DNA of 64,000 bases. Source: Rheinheimera tangshanensis (GTDB lineage Bacteria; Pseudomonadota; Gammaproteobacteria; Enterobacterales; Alteromonadaceae). Below are positions 47,408 to 57,932 of this stretch, piece by piece. The DNA is taken from NCBI RefSeq assembly GCF_014645135.1, contig NZ_BMLH01000001.1, forward strand, positions 930,001-994,000, in the 5' to 3' direction. A model generated the notes under the pieces. The model searched no databases. It was not told the origin of the DNA and was given only the letters and a program-made list of their open reading frames with translations. The first letter of the stretch is position 1, and the number at the start of each line of letters is the position of its first letter. The position numbers were made by a program, and so were the translations under genes.

Positions 47408-47426
47408 TACAGAACAGCTATTAAAC

Positions 47427-47455
47427 AGGCCCCGTTATCGGGGCCTCGTTATTTT
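47427..47455 (+). terminator. Hairpin after zipA
   Basis: AGGCCCCG (47427-47434) pairs with CGGGGCCT (47439-47446) around TTAT; CGTTATTTT follows. A moderate terminator, leaving some read-through to ligA possible. Confidence 0.7.
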
Positions 47456-47457
47456 AG

Positions 47458-49527
<2,070 letters not shown>

Positions 49528-49528
49528 A

Positions 49529-49984
49529 ATGTCACAGTTTTATCCGCTTTTGGATAAGTATGGCCTGACCCGGATACCACTGCGGTTCTACGCCGTGTTG
49601 CTGTTATCACTCAGGCCTTACATTCTGTGGATTTTAGTGCTGACTATGCCAGAAGGTGGCGATAAATTACTGGCTGCTGTGTATCCTAAAAGTAATGATT
49701 TTTTAACCGCTTGCCTTATCTGTGCACCTCTACTTTTAGTGGTCACAGCCTTGAGTCAGCGTAAAGAGAAAGGGAGTCAGGGCTGGTTTAAAGTATGGCG
49801 TCAAAGCCGTTGGATCATGTTAGTTATTGTTGCCACAGATCTGGTGCATAGTTTGACGCACTTACCCAACTATGTGATGCTCAAAGCGCCCTGGCTGCTA
49901 ATCTCACCCATGTTGTTAGTGCTTAGCTTATGGTGGTTGCTGAAAAATCCTGTGATGAAGCAGGTGGTGACTGAGTGGCCTTAG
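49529..49984 (+). CDS. DUF2919 family inner membrane protein (YfeZ-like)
   Basis: A 151-aa protein with about four membrane spans and an N-terminal FYPLLDKYGLTRIPLRFYAVLLLSLRPYILWIL, the DUF2919 pattern. Function unknown. It is translated right after ligA, so it may share its transcript. Confidence 0.78.
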   Translation: MSQFYPLLDKYGLTRIPLRFYAVLLLSLRPYILWILVLTMPEGGDKLLAAVYPKSNDFLTACLICAPLLLVVTALSQRKEKGSQGWFKVWRQSRWIMLVIVATDLVHSLTHLPNYVMLKAPWLLISPMLLVLSLWWLLKNPVMKQVVTEWP

Positions 49985-49991
49985 TGCAGCC

Positions 49992-51632
49992 TTAAATCGC
50001 TATTTTTTGCTGGCTTTGCAGTTGTTGCCAGCGTTTTTGCTGCGCTTCACTCAGTTTGGTTTTGGAAAGCATCACCTCACACTGCAACCTGAGTTGTTCA
50101 GTTTGAATGGCAGGATTGATGTTCTCTGTTGAACTTAGTGATTGCAGCAAATTCAGAGCAATACCGACATTACCCGGCATAATATGAAAGGCTTGGATAA
50201 AGGCGTCTAACGCCTGATGCCATTGGCCTTTTTCGTACAGTAGTACAGCGTTGTTGTTGAATTCTCTTGGCCCCATAGGCAAGGTTTCACGCTCTTGCAG
50301 TTCTTGTTTGAGATAGCTCAGAAATACCGAGTCGACATTTTTCAGCTTATTTTCGTCCTGAGTCAGCTGCCTCAGTAATTCTCTGGAACGGCTTAATAAG
50401 CCCACTTCATGCAAAGCTTTGGCTTTATCCAGAATATCTTCGGGACCCAGCTCTCCTTGGGTTTTATCCAGAGTGAGCAACATTTGCTTCGCTTTATCTA
50501 TTTGATCTTTCAAATAATAAATCCGAGCCTGCACTACGGCTTGTTGTTGTTCTTTCTGTGGCTCAGGGAAGAGTTGGCGCATATTATTTAAGGTCTCATT
50601 GGCGACCTTGGATAAGCGGATGATGTGTTCCTCTTCATCGATACTTAAAGCGTAATCAATAGAGGCTCGTGCCAGGTTCAGATACAAATCAGGCTGTTCG
50701 TAGATAGAGAAACGGGCAAATCTAAGCAAATCTCTGGCAGCTTTAAATTGTTGCTCGTAGTCATGGGTTAAACGCGACAGGTTCATTAGTTTTTGTTGCC
50801 GTAATAAATTACGTGGTGCCATATCTGCCGCTTGTAACAGCTCTGCCTGAGCTTTTTTATACAGATGCTGGCGCAGATGGATCTCAGCTAATAAATCCAG
50901 CGCAGCCAGTTTTAAATCAACCTTGTTCAGTAAAGGTTGTAACAAGGCTATCGCTTCAGAAAAGCCTTCCCGCTGAATTAAGCAGCGGGCTAAACCAAGT
51001 TTTACCCATTGCAGACTGTCGTGCTGGATCAGGTTGCTGTAAAACTGTTCGCTTTCAGTCCAGCGGCCTGCTTGTTGCAACAGCTCGCCTTTGATTTTCA
51101 GCAGCATGTTGTGGTATTTGAGCTGATAACCCTGTTCCAGCCATTGCTCCAGCATTTTCAGTGCCTGCCCGGTTTTGTTTAGATCCATCAAGGTATACAA
51201 AGGGCGGAATAATTTTTTACGTTGGACAGTACGATCTATACGGGCTTGTAAGTCTTTAATGGCGTAAGGCTTCACCATAAATTCGTCAGGCTGCAATTCT
51301 AAAACGCTATGCACCAGGCTTGGGTTTGTTTCTGCGCTGATAAAAATAAAGCCTGTACTGTGACTAAATAAATTACGAGCTTTTAACTCCTGATACAGCT
51401 GATAACCATCTTTGCCATTCAAATTAAAAGAGCAAATAATCAAATCAAAGGTTTTGTCACGGCACTGAGTTAAAGCCACAGCAGAATTTTCAGCATAAAT
51501 AAAACTGCTATAGCCCAGACTCTCCAGCGCATAACGCAGATAATTCTGAGTTAAAGGCTGTTCATCTACAACCAGTATCCGGACGTCTTTGTTAAGTTTT
51601 ACTGTCATAGATGAATTAGGTGTTTTTATCAT
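49992..51632 (-). CDS. Degenerate receiver domain plus TPR-repeat protein
   Basis: About 546 aa. The N-terminal ~125 residues form a CheY-like receiver (RILVVDEQPLTQNYL, FIFISAETN, EFMVKPYA), but the phospho-accepting Asp is Ser (about residue 68, LIICSFNLNGKDG). The acidic pair and the Lys are kept. The rest is alpha-helical with TPR-like repeats (QALKMLEQWLEQGYQ, TESEQFYSNLI, EAIALLQPLL), so it probably binds other proteins. Related receiver-TPR proteins occur in Vibrio and Shewanella. The start is unclear: TTG at 51641 and ATG at 51608 are alternatives. Confidence 0.83.
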   Translation of the reverse strand: MIKTPNSSMTVKLNKDVRILVVDEQPLTQNYLRYALESLGYSSFIYAENSAVALTQCRDKTFDLIICSFNLNGKDGYQLYQELKARNLFSHSTGFIFISAETNPSLVHSVLELQPDEFMVKPYAIKDLQARIDRTVQRKKLFRPLYTLMDLNKTGQALKMLEQWLEQGYQLKYHNMLLKIKGELLQQAGRWTESEQFYSNLIQHDSLQWVKLGLARCLIQREGFSEAIALLQPLLNKVDLKLAALDLLAEIHLRQHLYKKAQAELLQAADMAPRNLLRQQKLMNLSRLTHDYEQQFKAARDLLRFARFSIYEQPDLYLNLARASIDYALSIDEEEHIIRLSKVANETLNNMRQLFPEPQKEQQQAVVQARIYYLKDQIDKAKQMLLTLDKTQGELGPEDILDKAKALHEVGLLSRSRELLRQLTQDENKLKNVDSVFLSYLKQELQERETLPMGPREFNNNAVLLYEKGQWHQALDAFIQAFHIMPGNVGIALNLLQSLSSTENINPAIQTEQLRLQCEVMLSKTKLSEAQQKRWQQLQSQQKIAI

Positions 51633-51804
51633 TTGTATCAAATATAGCCATTAAATTGATGAAAATCTCGACTTTTTTCAAATGAATTCAACAGCTAAGG
51701 TTTTTCTGATTTAGGAAATTTATAGATAAGTGAAAAAATGGTAAAAACAAAACGTGTGGATTGAATAAAATCAAAGAGTTAACTGGATTCTGTTTTGTAA
51801 ATAA

Positions 51805-51977
51805 AGTGCGGTGCTTTCCGAAAGGTTTTTGGTGGATGCTACTGGGTTCGAATCAGTCTGCCTTGGTCTTTTGTGAAGAGTGCGATGTTTTCCGAAAGGT
51901 TTTTGGTGGATGCTACTGGGTTCGAACCAGTCTGCCTTGGTCTTTTGTGAAGAGTGCGATGTTTTCCGAAAGGTTTT
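51805..51977 (-). repeat. 74-bp tandem repeats carrying the 3' end of tRNA-Val
   Basis: Two 74-bp units (51904-51977 and 51830-51903) each start, in transcript order, with a 46-nt spacer and end with the last 28 nt of the tRNA (whole T arm, acceptor 3' strand and CCA). A partial spacer (51805-51829) follows. The spacer is also what follows the last full tRNA gene. The unit has no D arm or anticodon arm, so no tRNA can form. It recalls the rtT repeats after E. coli tyrT. Confidence 0.92.
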
Positions 51978-52053
51978 TGGTGGATGCTACTGGGCTCGAA
52001 CCAGTGACCCCCGCCTTGTAAGGGCGGTGCTCTCCCAGCTGAGCTAAGCATCC
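51978..52053 (-). tRNA. tRNA-Val (UAC), copy 4
   Basis: 76 nt with encoded CCA (complement of 51978-51980). Seven-bp acceptor GGATGCT/AGCATCC, anticodon loop CTTACAA with anticodon UAC for GUA codons, T arm CTGGTTCGAGCCCAG. Last full gene of the cluster, next to the 74-bp repeats. Its anticodon stem shows ACCGCC instead of ATCGCC in the other copies. Confidence 0.97.
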
Positions 52054-52091
52054 TGGGACTATTCTTTGTTACGCGAAGACATCTGATAAGA

Positions 52092-52167
52092 TGGTGGACG
52101 CTACTGGGTTCGAACCAGTGACCCCCGCCTTGTAAGGGCGATGCTCTCCCAGCTGAGCTAAGCGTCC
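52092..52167 (-). tRNA. tRNA-Val (UAC), copy 3
   Basis: 76 nt with encoded CCA. The acceptor stem is GGACGCT/AGCGTCC, a compensated pair change relative to the other three copies, so the gene is under selection for pairing. Anticodon UAC. Confidence 0.97.
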
Positions 52168-52202
52168 TGGGCATTGTTACTTTTATTCACATTGAAATGT
52201 GA

Positions 52203-52278
52203 TGGTGGATGCTACTGGGTTCGAACCAGTGACCCCCGCCTTGTAAGGGCGATGCTCTCCCAGCTGAGCTAAGCATCC
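52203..52278 (-). tRNA. tRNA-Val (UAC), copy 2
   Basis: 76 nt with encoded CCA; acceptor GGATGCT/AGCATCC, anticodon UAC in loop CTTACAA. Identical in layout to its neighbours, spaced by short AT-rich linkers. Confidence 0.97.
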
Positions 52279-52328
52279 TGGGCATAACAACTGACTACAA
52301 CGATACATCTTAAAGTTTTGATAAAAGA

Positions 52329-52404
52329 TGGTGGATGCTACTGGGATCGAACCAGTGACCCCCGCCTTGTAAGGGCGATGCTCTCCCGGCTGAGCTAAGC
52401 ATCC
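52329..52404 (-). tRNA. tRNA-Val (UAC), copy 1
   Basis: 76 nt with encoded CCA. First gene of the operon, about 20 bp after the -10 element. It has GATCCCAG in the T arm where the others have GAACCCAG or GAGCCCAG, and CCGGGAG in the D-arm region. Anticodon UAC. Confidence 0.97.
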
Positions 52405-52422
52405 ATCGTGTGGTCGGCCGTC

Positions 52423-52450
52423 ATTATAGGGGGCACGGTTTTTGTGTCAA
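52423..52450 (-). promoter_or_regulatory. Promoter of the tRNA-Val operon
   Basis: Exact consensus TTGACA (52450-52445), 16 nt, TATAAT (52428-52423) on the - strand, with a GC-rich discriminator after it and an AT-rich stretch before it (possible UP element). It is divergent from gltX. Confidence 0.95.
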
Positions 52451-52588
52451 TAATATTTTTAGCTTTGTGAACCGTATGCTTTAAAAGTAAGCAGTTAAAT
52501 CTTTTGTCGCATCATAGCTTCTCCCGTGCAATCACGGCTTTGCATTGGTACAATAGCGCCCAATTTTTTGGCCTTCAGTGGATTTTTT

Positions 52589-54001
52589 ATGTCTATAGTT
52601 ACTCGTTTCGCGCCAAGCCCTACAGGTTATCTGCACGTTGGTGGCGCCCGTACAGCCTTATACAGCTGGCTGCATGCTCGTAAAACCGGCGGTACTTTTA
52701 TTCTTCGTATTGAAGATACTGATTTAGAGCGTTCAACGCAGGAATCTGTTGATGCCATTTTAGAAGGTATGGAATGGTTAGGTCTGGATTATGACGACGG
52801 CCCGTACTACCAAACCAAACGCTTTGATTTATATAAAGAAGTCGTTGCTCAGTTGTTAGCTGAAGGCAAAGCCTACAAATGCTTCTGTACTGTGGAAGAA
52901 GTGGACGCCATGCGCGAAGCGCAAATGGCTGCTGGCGAAAAACCGAAATACAACGGTATGTGGCGTGATCGTACCGACCACCCAACAGATAAACCTTATG
53001 TCATTCGCTTCAAAAACCCTCAGGATGGGGTGGTGGTGATTGACGATTTAATCAAGGGCCGGATTGAAATTGCGAATGCTGAGCTGGACGATTTAATCAT
53101 AGCCCGCAGCGACGGTACGCCCACTTATAACCTGACCGTAGTGGTCGACGACTGGAAAATGGGTATTACGCACGTCATTCGTGGTGACGACCATGTCAAC
53201 AACACTCCACGTCAGATGAATATTCTGGCCGCTTTGGGTGCCGACATTCCTAAGTATGCTCATGTACCTATGATTTTAGGTGACGATGGCAAACGCTTAT
53301 CCAAACGTCATGGCGCAGTAGGTGTAATGCAATACCGCGAGAACGGTTTCCTGCCAGAAGCTTTGATCAATTATTTAGTGCGTTTAGGCTGGTCTCATGG
53401 CGATCAGGAAATTTTCAGCAAAGAAGAATTGGTCCAGCTGTTTGATTTAAGCAACTGTAACCGCGCTCCTTCAGCTTTTAACACCGATAAGCTGATTTGG
53501 TTAAACCAGCATTATATGAAAACGCTGGCACCAGACTATGTAGCCAAACATTTAGCCTGGCATGTGGCTGAGCAGAAGCTGGATATCAGCACTGGCCCGG
53601 CTTTAGCCGAACTGGTGAAAGTGCAGGCTGAACGGGTGAAAACCTTAAAAGAGCTGGTCGAAGTCAGTCGGTATTTCTACGAAGACTTTAGCGAGTTTGA
53701 AGAAAACGCAGCGAAAAAACACTTACGCCCAGTGGCTGCAGAACCTCTGGTTGCTGTTCAGACTAAACTTGCTGAACTGAGCGACTGGTCGGTAGAGGCT
53801 TTACATCAAGCTATTAACGATGCAGCTGAGAGCCTGGGTTTAGGCATGGGCAAAGTAGGTATGCCTTTACGTGTAGCTGTCACAGGCGGTGGTAACTCAC
53901 CAGCTTTGGATGCAACTTTGGCACTGATTGGCAAAGAGCGGGTGTTAAAACGCATCAGCATGGCACTTGAGTACATCAGCAACAGAGCTTCTGAGTCATA
54001 A
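52589..54001 (+). CDS. gltX: Glutamyl-tRNA synthetase
   Basis: GltX charges tRNA-Glu. The start at 52589 ([20 protein letters not shown]) gives 470 aa (E. coli 471). The HIGH-type motif is in [11 protein letters not shown], the KMSKS-type motif in [11 protein letters not shown], and [13 protein letters not shown] lies between. The four-Cys Zn region is partial ([12 protein letters not shown]). Divergent from the tRNA-Val operon, as gltX and valU are in E. coli. The upstream in-frame stretch is not family-like. Confidence 0.96.
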   Translation: MSIVTRFAPSPTGYLHVGGARTALYSWLHARKTGGTFILRIEDTDLERSTQESVDAILEGMEWLGLDYDDGPYYQTKRFDLYKEVVAQLLAEGKAYKCFCTVEEVDAMREAQMAAGEKPKYNGMWRDRTDHPTDKPYVIRFKNPQDGVVVIDDLIKGRIEIANAELDDLIIARSDGTPTYNLTVVVDDWKMGITHVIRGDDHVNNTPRQMNILAALGADIPKYAHVPMILGDDGKRLSKRHGAVGVMQYRENGFLPEALINYLVRLGWSHGDQEIFSKEELVQLFDLSNCNRAPSAFNTDKLIWLNQHYMKTLAPDYVAKHLAWHVAEQKLDISTGPALAELVKVQAERVKTLKELVEVSRYFYEDFSEFEENAAKKHLRPVAAEPLVAVQTKLAELSDWSVEALHQAINDAAESLGLGMGKVGMPLRVAVTGGGNSPALDATLALIGKERVLKRISMALEYISNRASES

Positions 54002-54009
54002 ATCGTAGC

Positions 54010-54028
54010 GGCGACCTTTATGGTCGCC
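54010..54028 (+). terminator. Weak hairpin after gltX
   Basis: GGCGACC (54010-54016) and GGTCGCC (54022-54028) around TTTAT, 8 bp after the gltX stop. No T run follows, so it may be a processing or RNA-stability element rather than a true terminator. Confidence 0.45.
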
Positions 54029-54115
54029 CGTCTTGCGTCAAAATCTGCTTCAGCAAGGCTGCATTCATTTGCAGCTGTCAAAATCGTTTTTATTTTTTAA
54101 CAAGGGTTATACAAG

Positions 54116-54895
54116 ATGCGTTTAGTAGTCGCATTGTCGGCGGTACTACTGTGTTCAGTAGTCTCTGTGCAAGCACAAGAATTTCAGAAAACACATGGTG
54201 AAGAGCAAAGCACTATTCCGCCTTGGGGTGGAGATGTTGAAGTCGGTGTCGTGTTAAGTCGCGGTAATACCGAAGCCACAGCTGTGCGCACCAATGCGGA
54301 GTTAAAACATGAGCTGGAGGATTTTCGGAACAAATACTACATCCAGACCTTGTTGCAACGTAACACTCAAACCAACAGTGCTACTGGTGAAAAAGAAGAC
54401 AACACCACAGGCCAACGGGTTGGTTTGACTGCACAAAGTAACTATAAATTTTTCCGTTCAGACAGCAGTTTATTCGGCCGGGCTGCCTACTTAAACGACC
54501 GTTTTGGTGCTTTCCGCGAGCAATCCTCAGTAGCCGTCGGTTATGCCAACAGGTTATACGAAGAAGGTCAGAACTACTTAGACTTCGAAACCGGTCCCGG
54601 TATCGCATATGACAGACCGTCCGAAGGTGAAAGTAACTCAGGTATGATTTGGTACGCTGCCGGTAACTTTGAGTATCACTTCTCAGAAACCAGTAAGTTC
54701 AAACAAACGCTGGAATACGCTATTTCGTTAGACGGTCATAACACCAGCTATACCAGCCGTAGTGCTATCACAGCACAAATTAATAACGAGCTGGCGCTGC
54801 GTTTAAGCCTGAATATTAAATACGATTCAGATGTAGGTGTGGATAAGAAAAGCACAGACTCAGAAACCGCAGCTTCTATCGTCTATTCGTTCTAA
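54116..54895 (+). CDS. DUF481 family outer membrane beta-barrel protein
   Basis: The 259-aa protein has a signal peptide (about 1-20, VSVQAQE) and alternating amphipathic strands rich in aromatic and charged residues (GDVEVGVVLSRGNTEATAV, YYIQTLLQR, LFGRAAYLNDRFGAFREQ, YLDFETGPGIAYDR, ASIVYSF at the end). This matches DUF481 (YdiY-like). Function unknown; a barrel of the outer membrane is inferred from the terminal SF. Confidence 0.85.
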   Translation: MRLVVALSAVLLCSVVSVQAQEFQKTHGEEQSTIPPWGGDVEVGVVLSRGNTEATAVRTNAELKHELEDFRNKYYIQTLLQRNTQTNSATGEKEDNTTGQRVGLTAQSNYKFFRSDSSLFGRAAYLNDRFGAFREQSSVAVGYANRLYEEGQNYLDFETGPGIAYDRPSEGESNSGMIWYAAGNFEYHFSETSKFKQTLEYAISLDGHNTSYTSRSAITAQINNELALRLSLNIKYDSDVGVDKKSTDSETAASIVYSF

Positions 54896-54900
54896 AAATA

Positions 54901-54955
54901 AAATTGGGGTCAGATCACATTGTTAACTGTTAACAATGTGATCTGACCCCAATTT
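54901..54955. repeat. Perfect palindrome, copy 2 (55 nt)
   Basis: Two 27-nt arms around a single T (54928). The inner 47 nt are identical to 42192-42238. It sits between the convergent DUF481 and serA genes, where it can terminate transcription in both directions. Confidence 0.95.
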
Positions 54956-54957
54956 AG

Positions 54958-56184
54958 TTAGTGCAGGACGCGGGCGCGCAACGTCCCTGGGATCGCCTTT
55001 AACTCATTTAAAGCCAGATCGCGATCCTGAGAATCTATATCGATCACCACATAACCAATCTCAGCGTTGGTTTGCAGATACTGACCCGAAATGTTGATGC
55101 CGTGTTTAGCGAAGGCTTCGTTGATTTTGGTCAGCATACCAGGCTGGTTTTTGTGGATATGCAGTAAACGTGAACGGCCTTTGTGCTCAGGCAGTGAAAC
55201 TTCAGGGAAATTCACTGCAGACAAAGTCGAACCGTTGTCGCTGTATTTCACCATCTTGCCTGCTACTTCAAAACCTATATTCTCCTGCGCTTCCTGGGTA
55301 GAACCGCCAATATGTGGCGTCAGGATCACATTGTCGAATTCGCGCAGCGGGCTGATAAATTCTTCATCATTGCTGGTCGGTTCTACAGGGAATACGTCTA
55401 TCGCCGCACCGGCCAGTTTTTTTGCTTTCATCACGGCCGCTAAAGCGTCAATATCGACCACAGTGCCGCGTGAAGCGTTGATCAAAATGCTGCCTTGTTT
55501 CATCAGATCTAATTCAGCTTCGCCGATCATATTTTTGGTCTGAGCGGTTTCAGGCACGTGCAAAGTCACTACGTCTGAGGTTTTCAGCAAAGTACCAAAA
55601 TCGACTTGTGTGGCATTACCTAACACCAGCTTGTCTTCGATATCGTAAAACTGCACACGCATACCAATGTTTTCCGCCATGATGCTCAGCTGAGTACCAA
55701 TATGGCCGTAACCTATAATGCCTAAGGTTTTACCACGGGCTTCAAAGGACTGAGTTGCAGTTTTTTGCCATTCACCACGGTGGGCTGCCGCATTACGCTC
55801 CGGAATACCACGCAGCAACATAATGATTTGACCTAATACCAGCTCAGCTACAGAGCGGGTGTTAGAGAAAGGCGCGTTGAATACCGGAATACCACGCATT
55901 AAAGCCGCGTCTAAATCGACCTGATTAGTACCGATACAGAAGCAACCCACAGCGGCCAGTTTCGTAGCCGCATCCAGCACTTTTTCGGTCAGTTGGGTGC
56001 GTGAGCGAATACCAATAAAATGCACATCACGGATTTTTTCAATCAGTTCAGCTTCATCCAAAGAGGTTTTTAAATACTCAATGTTGCTGTAGCCCTGATT
56101 CTTAAAGCTTTGCACCGCACTTTGGTGCAAACCTTCCAGTAACAGGATCTTGATCTTGTCTTTGGGCAGCGAAAATTTTTCCAT
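54958..56184 (-). CDS. serA: D-3-phosphoglycerate dehydrogenase
   Basis: SerA starts serine synthesis by oxidising 3-phosphoglycerate with NAD. The 408-aa protein (E. coli 410) has GIIGYGHIGTQLS for NAD binding, NASRGTVVDIDAL, and LTPHIGGSTQEAQ with the catalytic His. A C-terminal ACT domain (LLHIHKNQPGMLTKINEAF) gives allosteric inhibition by serine in E. coli. It lies 32 bp after rpiA in the same direction. Confidence 0.96.
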   Translation of the reverse strand: MEKFSLPKDKIKILLLEGLHQSAVQSFKNQGYSNIEYLKTSLDEAELIEKIRDVHFIGIRSRTQLTEKVLDAATKLAAVGCFCIGTNQVDLDAALMRGIPVFNAPFSNTRSVAELVLGQIIMLLRGIPERNAAAHRGEWQKTATQSFEARGKTLGIIGYGHIGTQLSIMAENIGMRVQFYDIEDKLVLGNATQVDFGTLLKTSDVVTLHVPETAQTKNMIGEAELDLMKQGSILINASRGTVVDIDALAAVMKAKKLAGAAIDVFPVEPTSNDEEFISPLREFDNVILTPHIGGSTQEAQENIGFEVAGKMVKYSDNGSTLSAVNFPEVSLPEHKGRSRLLHIHKNQPGMLTKINEAFAKHGINISGQYLQTNAEIGYVVIDIDSQDRDLALNELKAIPGTLRARVLH

Positions 56185-56216
56185 TTTACTTCTCTTTAAA
56201 GTGTTGCAATTTAAAT

Positions 56217-56873
56217 TCAGTTTAAGACCTGTGTGCCTTCGGCCGTACCGACCAGAACTATATCTGCCGCACGACGGGCAAAAATACCGTTGGTGACTAC
56301 GCCGACCAGGTTGTTTATTTGTTGTTCTAATTCTTCTGGCTCTGTAATGCTAAGGCCATGCACATCTAAAATGATATTACCGTTGTCAGTCACTACGTTT
56401 TGACGCCACACCGGGCGACCACCCAATTTTTCCAGCTCGCGCGCTACATAAGCGCGAGCCATAGGAATGACTTCTACAGGTAAAGGGAATTTGCCGAGTA
56501 CATCCACTTGTTTGGTTTGATCGACAATACAGACAAACTTTTCAGCCACAGCTGCGACAATTTTTTCACGGGTAAGCGCAGCGCCACCGCCTTTAATCAT
56601 ATGCTTTCGCGGATTAATTTCGTCTGCGCCATCGACGTACACAGCAAAACTTTCCACTTCGTTTAAATCCAGCACGGTAATGCCTAAAGCACGCATTTTT
56701 TCAGTCGATTGCACTGAACTGGAAACCGCCCCTTTGATCTGATCTTTGATGGTAGCGAGCGCGTCAATAAAGTGATTAACGGTAGAACCTGTGCCTACAC
56801 CGACAATAGTGCCAGCTGTTACGTAATCTAAAGCTGCCCAGGCAGCGGCTTTTTTCATCTGATCTTGAGTCAT
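56217..56873 (-). CDS. rpiA: Ribose-5-phosphate isomerase A
   Basis: RpiA interconverts ribose 5-phosphate and ribulose 5-phosphate in the pentose phosphate pathway. In the 218-aa protein are [25 protein letters not shown] (catalytic Asp) and [14 protein letters not shown] (catalytic Glu and Lys region), all as in E. coli (219 aa). rpiA-serA order is conserved in relatives. Confidence 0.96.
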   Translation of the reverse strand: MTQDQMKKAAAWAALDYVTAGTIVGVGTGSTVNHFIDALATIKDQIKGAVSSSVQSTEKMRALGITVLDLNEVESFAVYVDGADEINPRKHMIKGGGAALTREKIVAAVAEKFVCIVDQTKQVDVLGKFPLPVEVIPMARAYVARELEKLGGRPVWRQNVVTDNGNIILDVHGLSITEPEELEQQINNLVGVVTNGIFARRAADIVLVGTAEGTQVLN

Positions 56874-56987
56874 TGGGGTACCGTTTTTGTTTTACTGCGT
56901 TTAGCCATACAGACGGATAGTAGCCGAAAAGGGGGATCGGGCAAAAGGGGCAAAAGGCAAAAGAGCTGAAAGAATTTTAGTATTTAC

Positions 56988-57578
56988 TTATCGTTCACTA
57001 AAAGTACGAAAACGGCTGGGAGTGCAAATGAAGGGTAGAGGAATATCCCAAGCTTCGACGGGTACTGATTCCACTTGCTGGCAATCATGGGCTAAGCCAA
57101 TCAGCTGTGGTTTTGTGGCAGCAGAATCTAACTGACTTAAGGTTCTGTCATAAAAGCCGCCACCCATGCCCAAACGTTGGCCTTGCAGATCAAAAGCTAC
57201 TAAAGGTGTAAAGATTAGATCCAACTGGCTGACAGGGCAAAGCAGACTGCAATTCAGCTCTGGCTCGCCAATACCGAACTGATTGGGTTGTAACAAAGTC
57301 GTTGGGGTATAAAGCTGAAACACCAGATAACCAGGCACGACAGGATGCAATAACGGCAGGTACAAGTTTTTGCCTTGCTGCCACAAGGCCTGAATAAGAG
57401 GCATGGTATCCAGCTCACCATCATTGGTCAGGTATAAAGCTATGTGCTGAGCTTGCTGTACTTCAGGGCGAGGCAGTAACTGCTTTACTAAATCCAGACT
57501 GGCCTGGTGCTGCTGCTCTGCAGATAAAGAACGGCGCAAATGACGAACATGGCTGCGAAGCTGTTGGCGTGAAGTCAA
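56988..57578 (-). CDS. fau: 5-formyltetrahydrofolate cyclo-ligase
   Basis: Converts 5-formyl-THF to 5,10-methenyl-THF with ATP. The 196-aa protein has an N-terminal RHLRRSLSAEQQHQAS, LIFTPLVAFDLQGQRLGMGGGFYDRTL with the Gly-rich folate/ATP loop, and a late VEAWDIPLPFICTPS. In E. coli the gene (ygfA) lies right after 6S RNA and can be co-transcribed; the same arrangement is present here. Confidence 0.94.
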   Translation of the reverse strand: MTSRQQLRSHVRHLRRSLSAEQQHQASLDLVKQLLPRPEVQQAQHIALYLTNDGELDTMPLIQALWQQGKNLYLPLLHPVVPGYLVFQLYTPTTLLQPNQFGIGEPELNCSLLCPVSQLDLIFTPLVAFDLQGQRLGMGGGFYDRTLSQLDSAATKPQLIGLAHDCQQVESVPVEAWDIPLPFICTPSRFRTFSER

Positions 57579-57721
57579 AACACTAAACCTGAGATTTTAA
57601 AAATAAACCGGACTATAAAACAGAAAGGGTGAGCTGCAAAGCTGCAGTTTTAAGACTGTCTCTATGATTGAGCTGAGGGAGTGAAGCCATCAAAGCTGCG
57701 GCTTCAAGAACGAGGGATAAA

Positions 57722-57904
57722 ATTGTCTCCGAATTGCCGTGTCAAGTATCAGCCCTTGAACCTAAGGTTCAAGGCGGGAGTCAGTTTGTCACCGTAGGCT
57801 TCTCGGTACGAGCCGAGCCTGCACAAAAGCAACAAGAAGGAGCCCCTAAAGTAAAACAATTATCGGCTCAGGGACATCTACCTAATCACTGACAACTCAG
57901 AGAA
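57722..57904 (-). ncRNA. ssrS: 6S RNA
   Basis: 6S RNA mimics an open promoter and binds sigma-70 RNA polymerase in stationary phase. Position between zapA and fau is diagnostic. On the - strand the ends CTCTGAGTTG and CAATTCGGAG pair; GTCCCTGAGCCGATAATTG, GCTCGGCTCGTACCGAGAAG and GCCTTGAACCTTAGGTTCAAG match conserved E. coli blocks. Length about 183 nt (E. coli 184). Ends are estimates within a few bases. Confidence 0.93.
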
Positions 57905-57911
57905 CGAACTC

Positions 57912-57917
57912 AGTATA
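57912..57917 (-). promoter_or_regulatory. -10 element of the 6S RNA promoter
   Basis: TATACT on the - strand, 7-8 bp before the inferred 5' end of 6S RNA. No strong -35 is seen in the end of zapA. Confidence 0.6.
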
Positions 57918-57932
57918 ACACCAGCTTTTTGA

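Noticed and set aside
51805-51977. Phage or island attachment site from repeated tRNA 3' ends
   Set aside because: Duplicated tRNA ends can be att sites, but here the copies are 74 bp apart with nothing between them, and no integrase is in the window.
51761-52174. Frames on both strands in the tRNA-Val cluster (plus-strand WWMLLGSNQ-like peptide)
   Set aside because: They are read from tRNA genes and their 3'-end repeats. Known false ORF pattern; no RBS.
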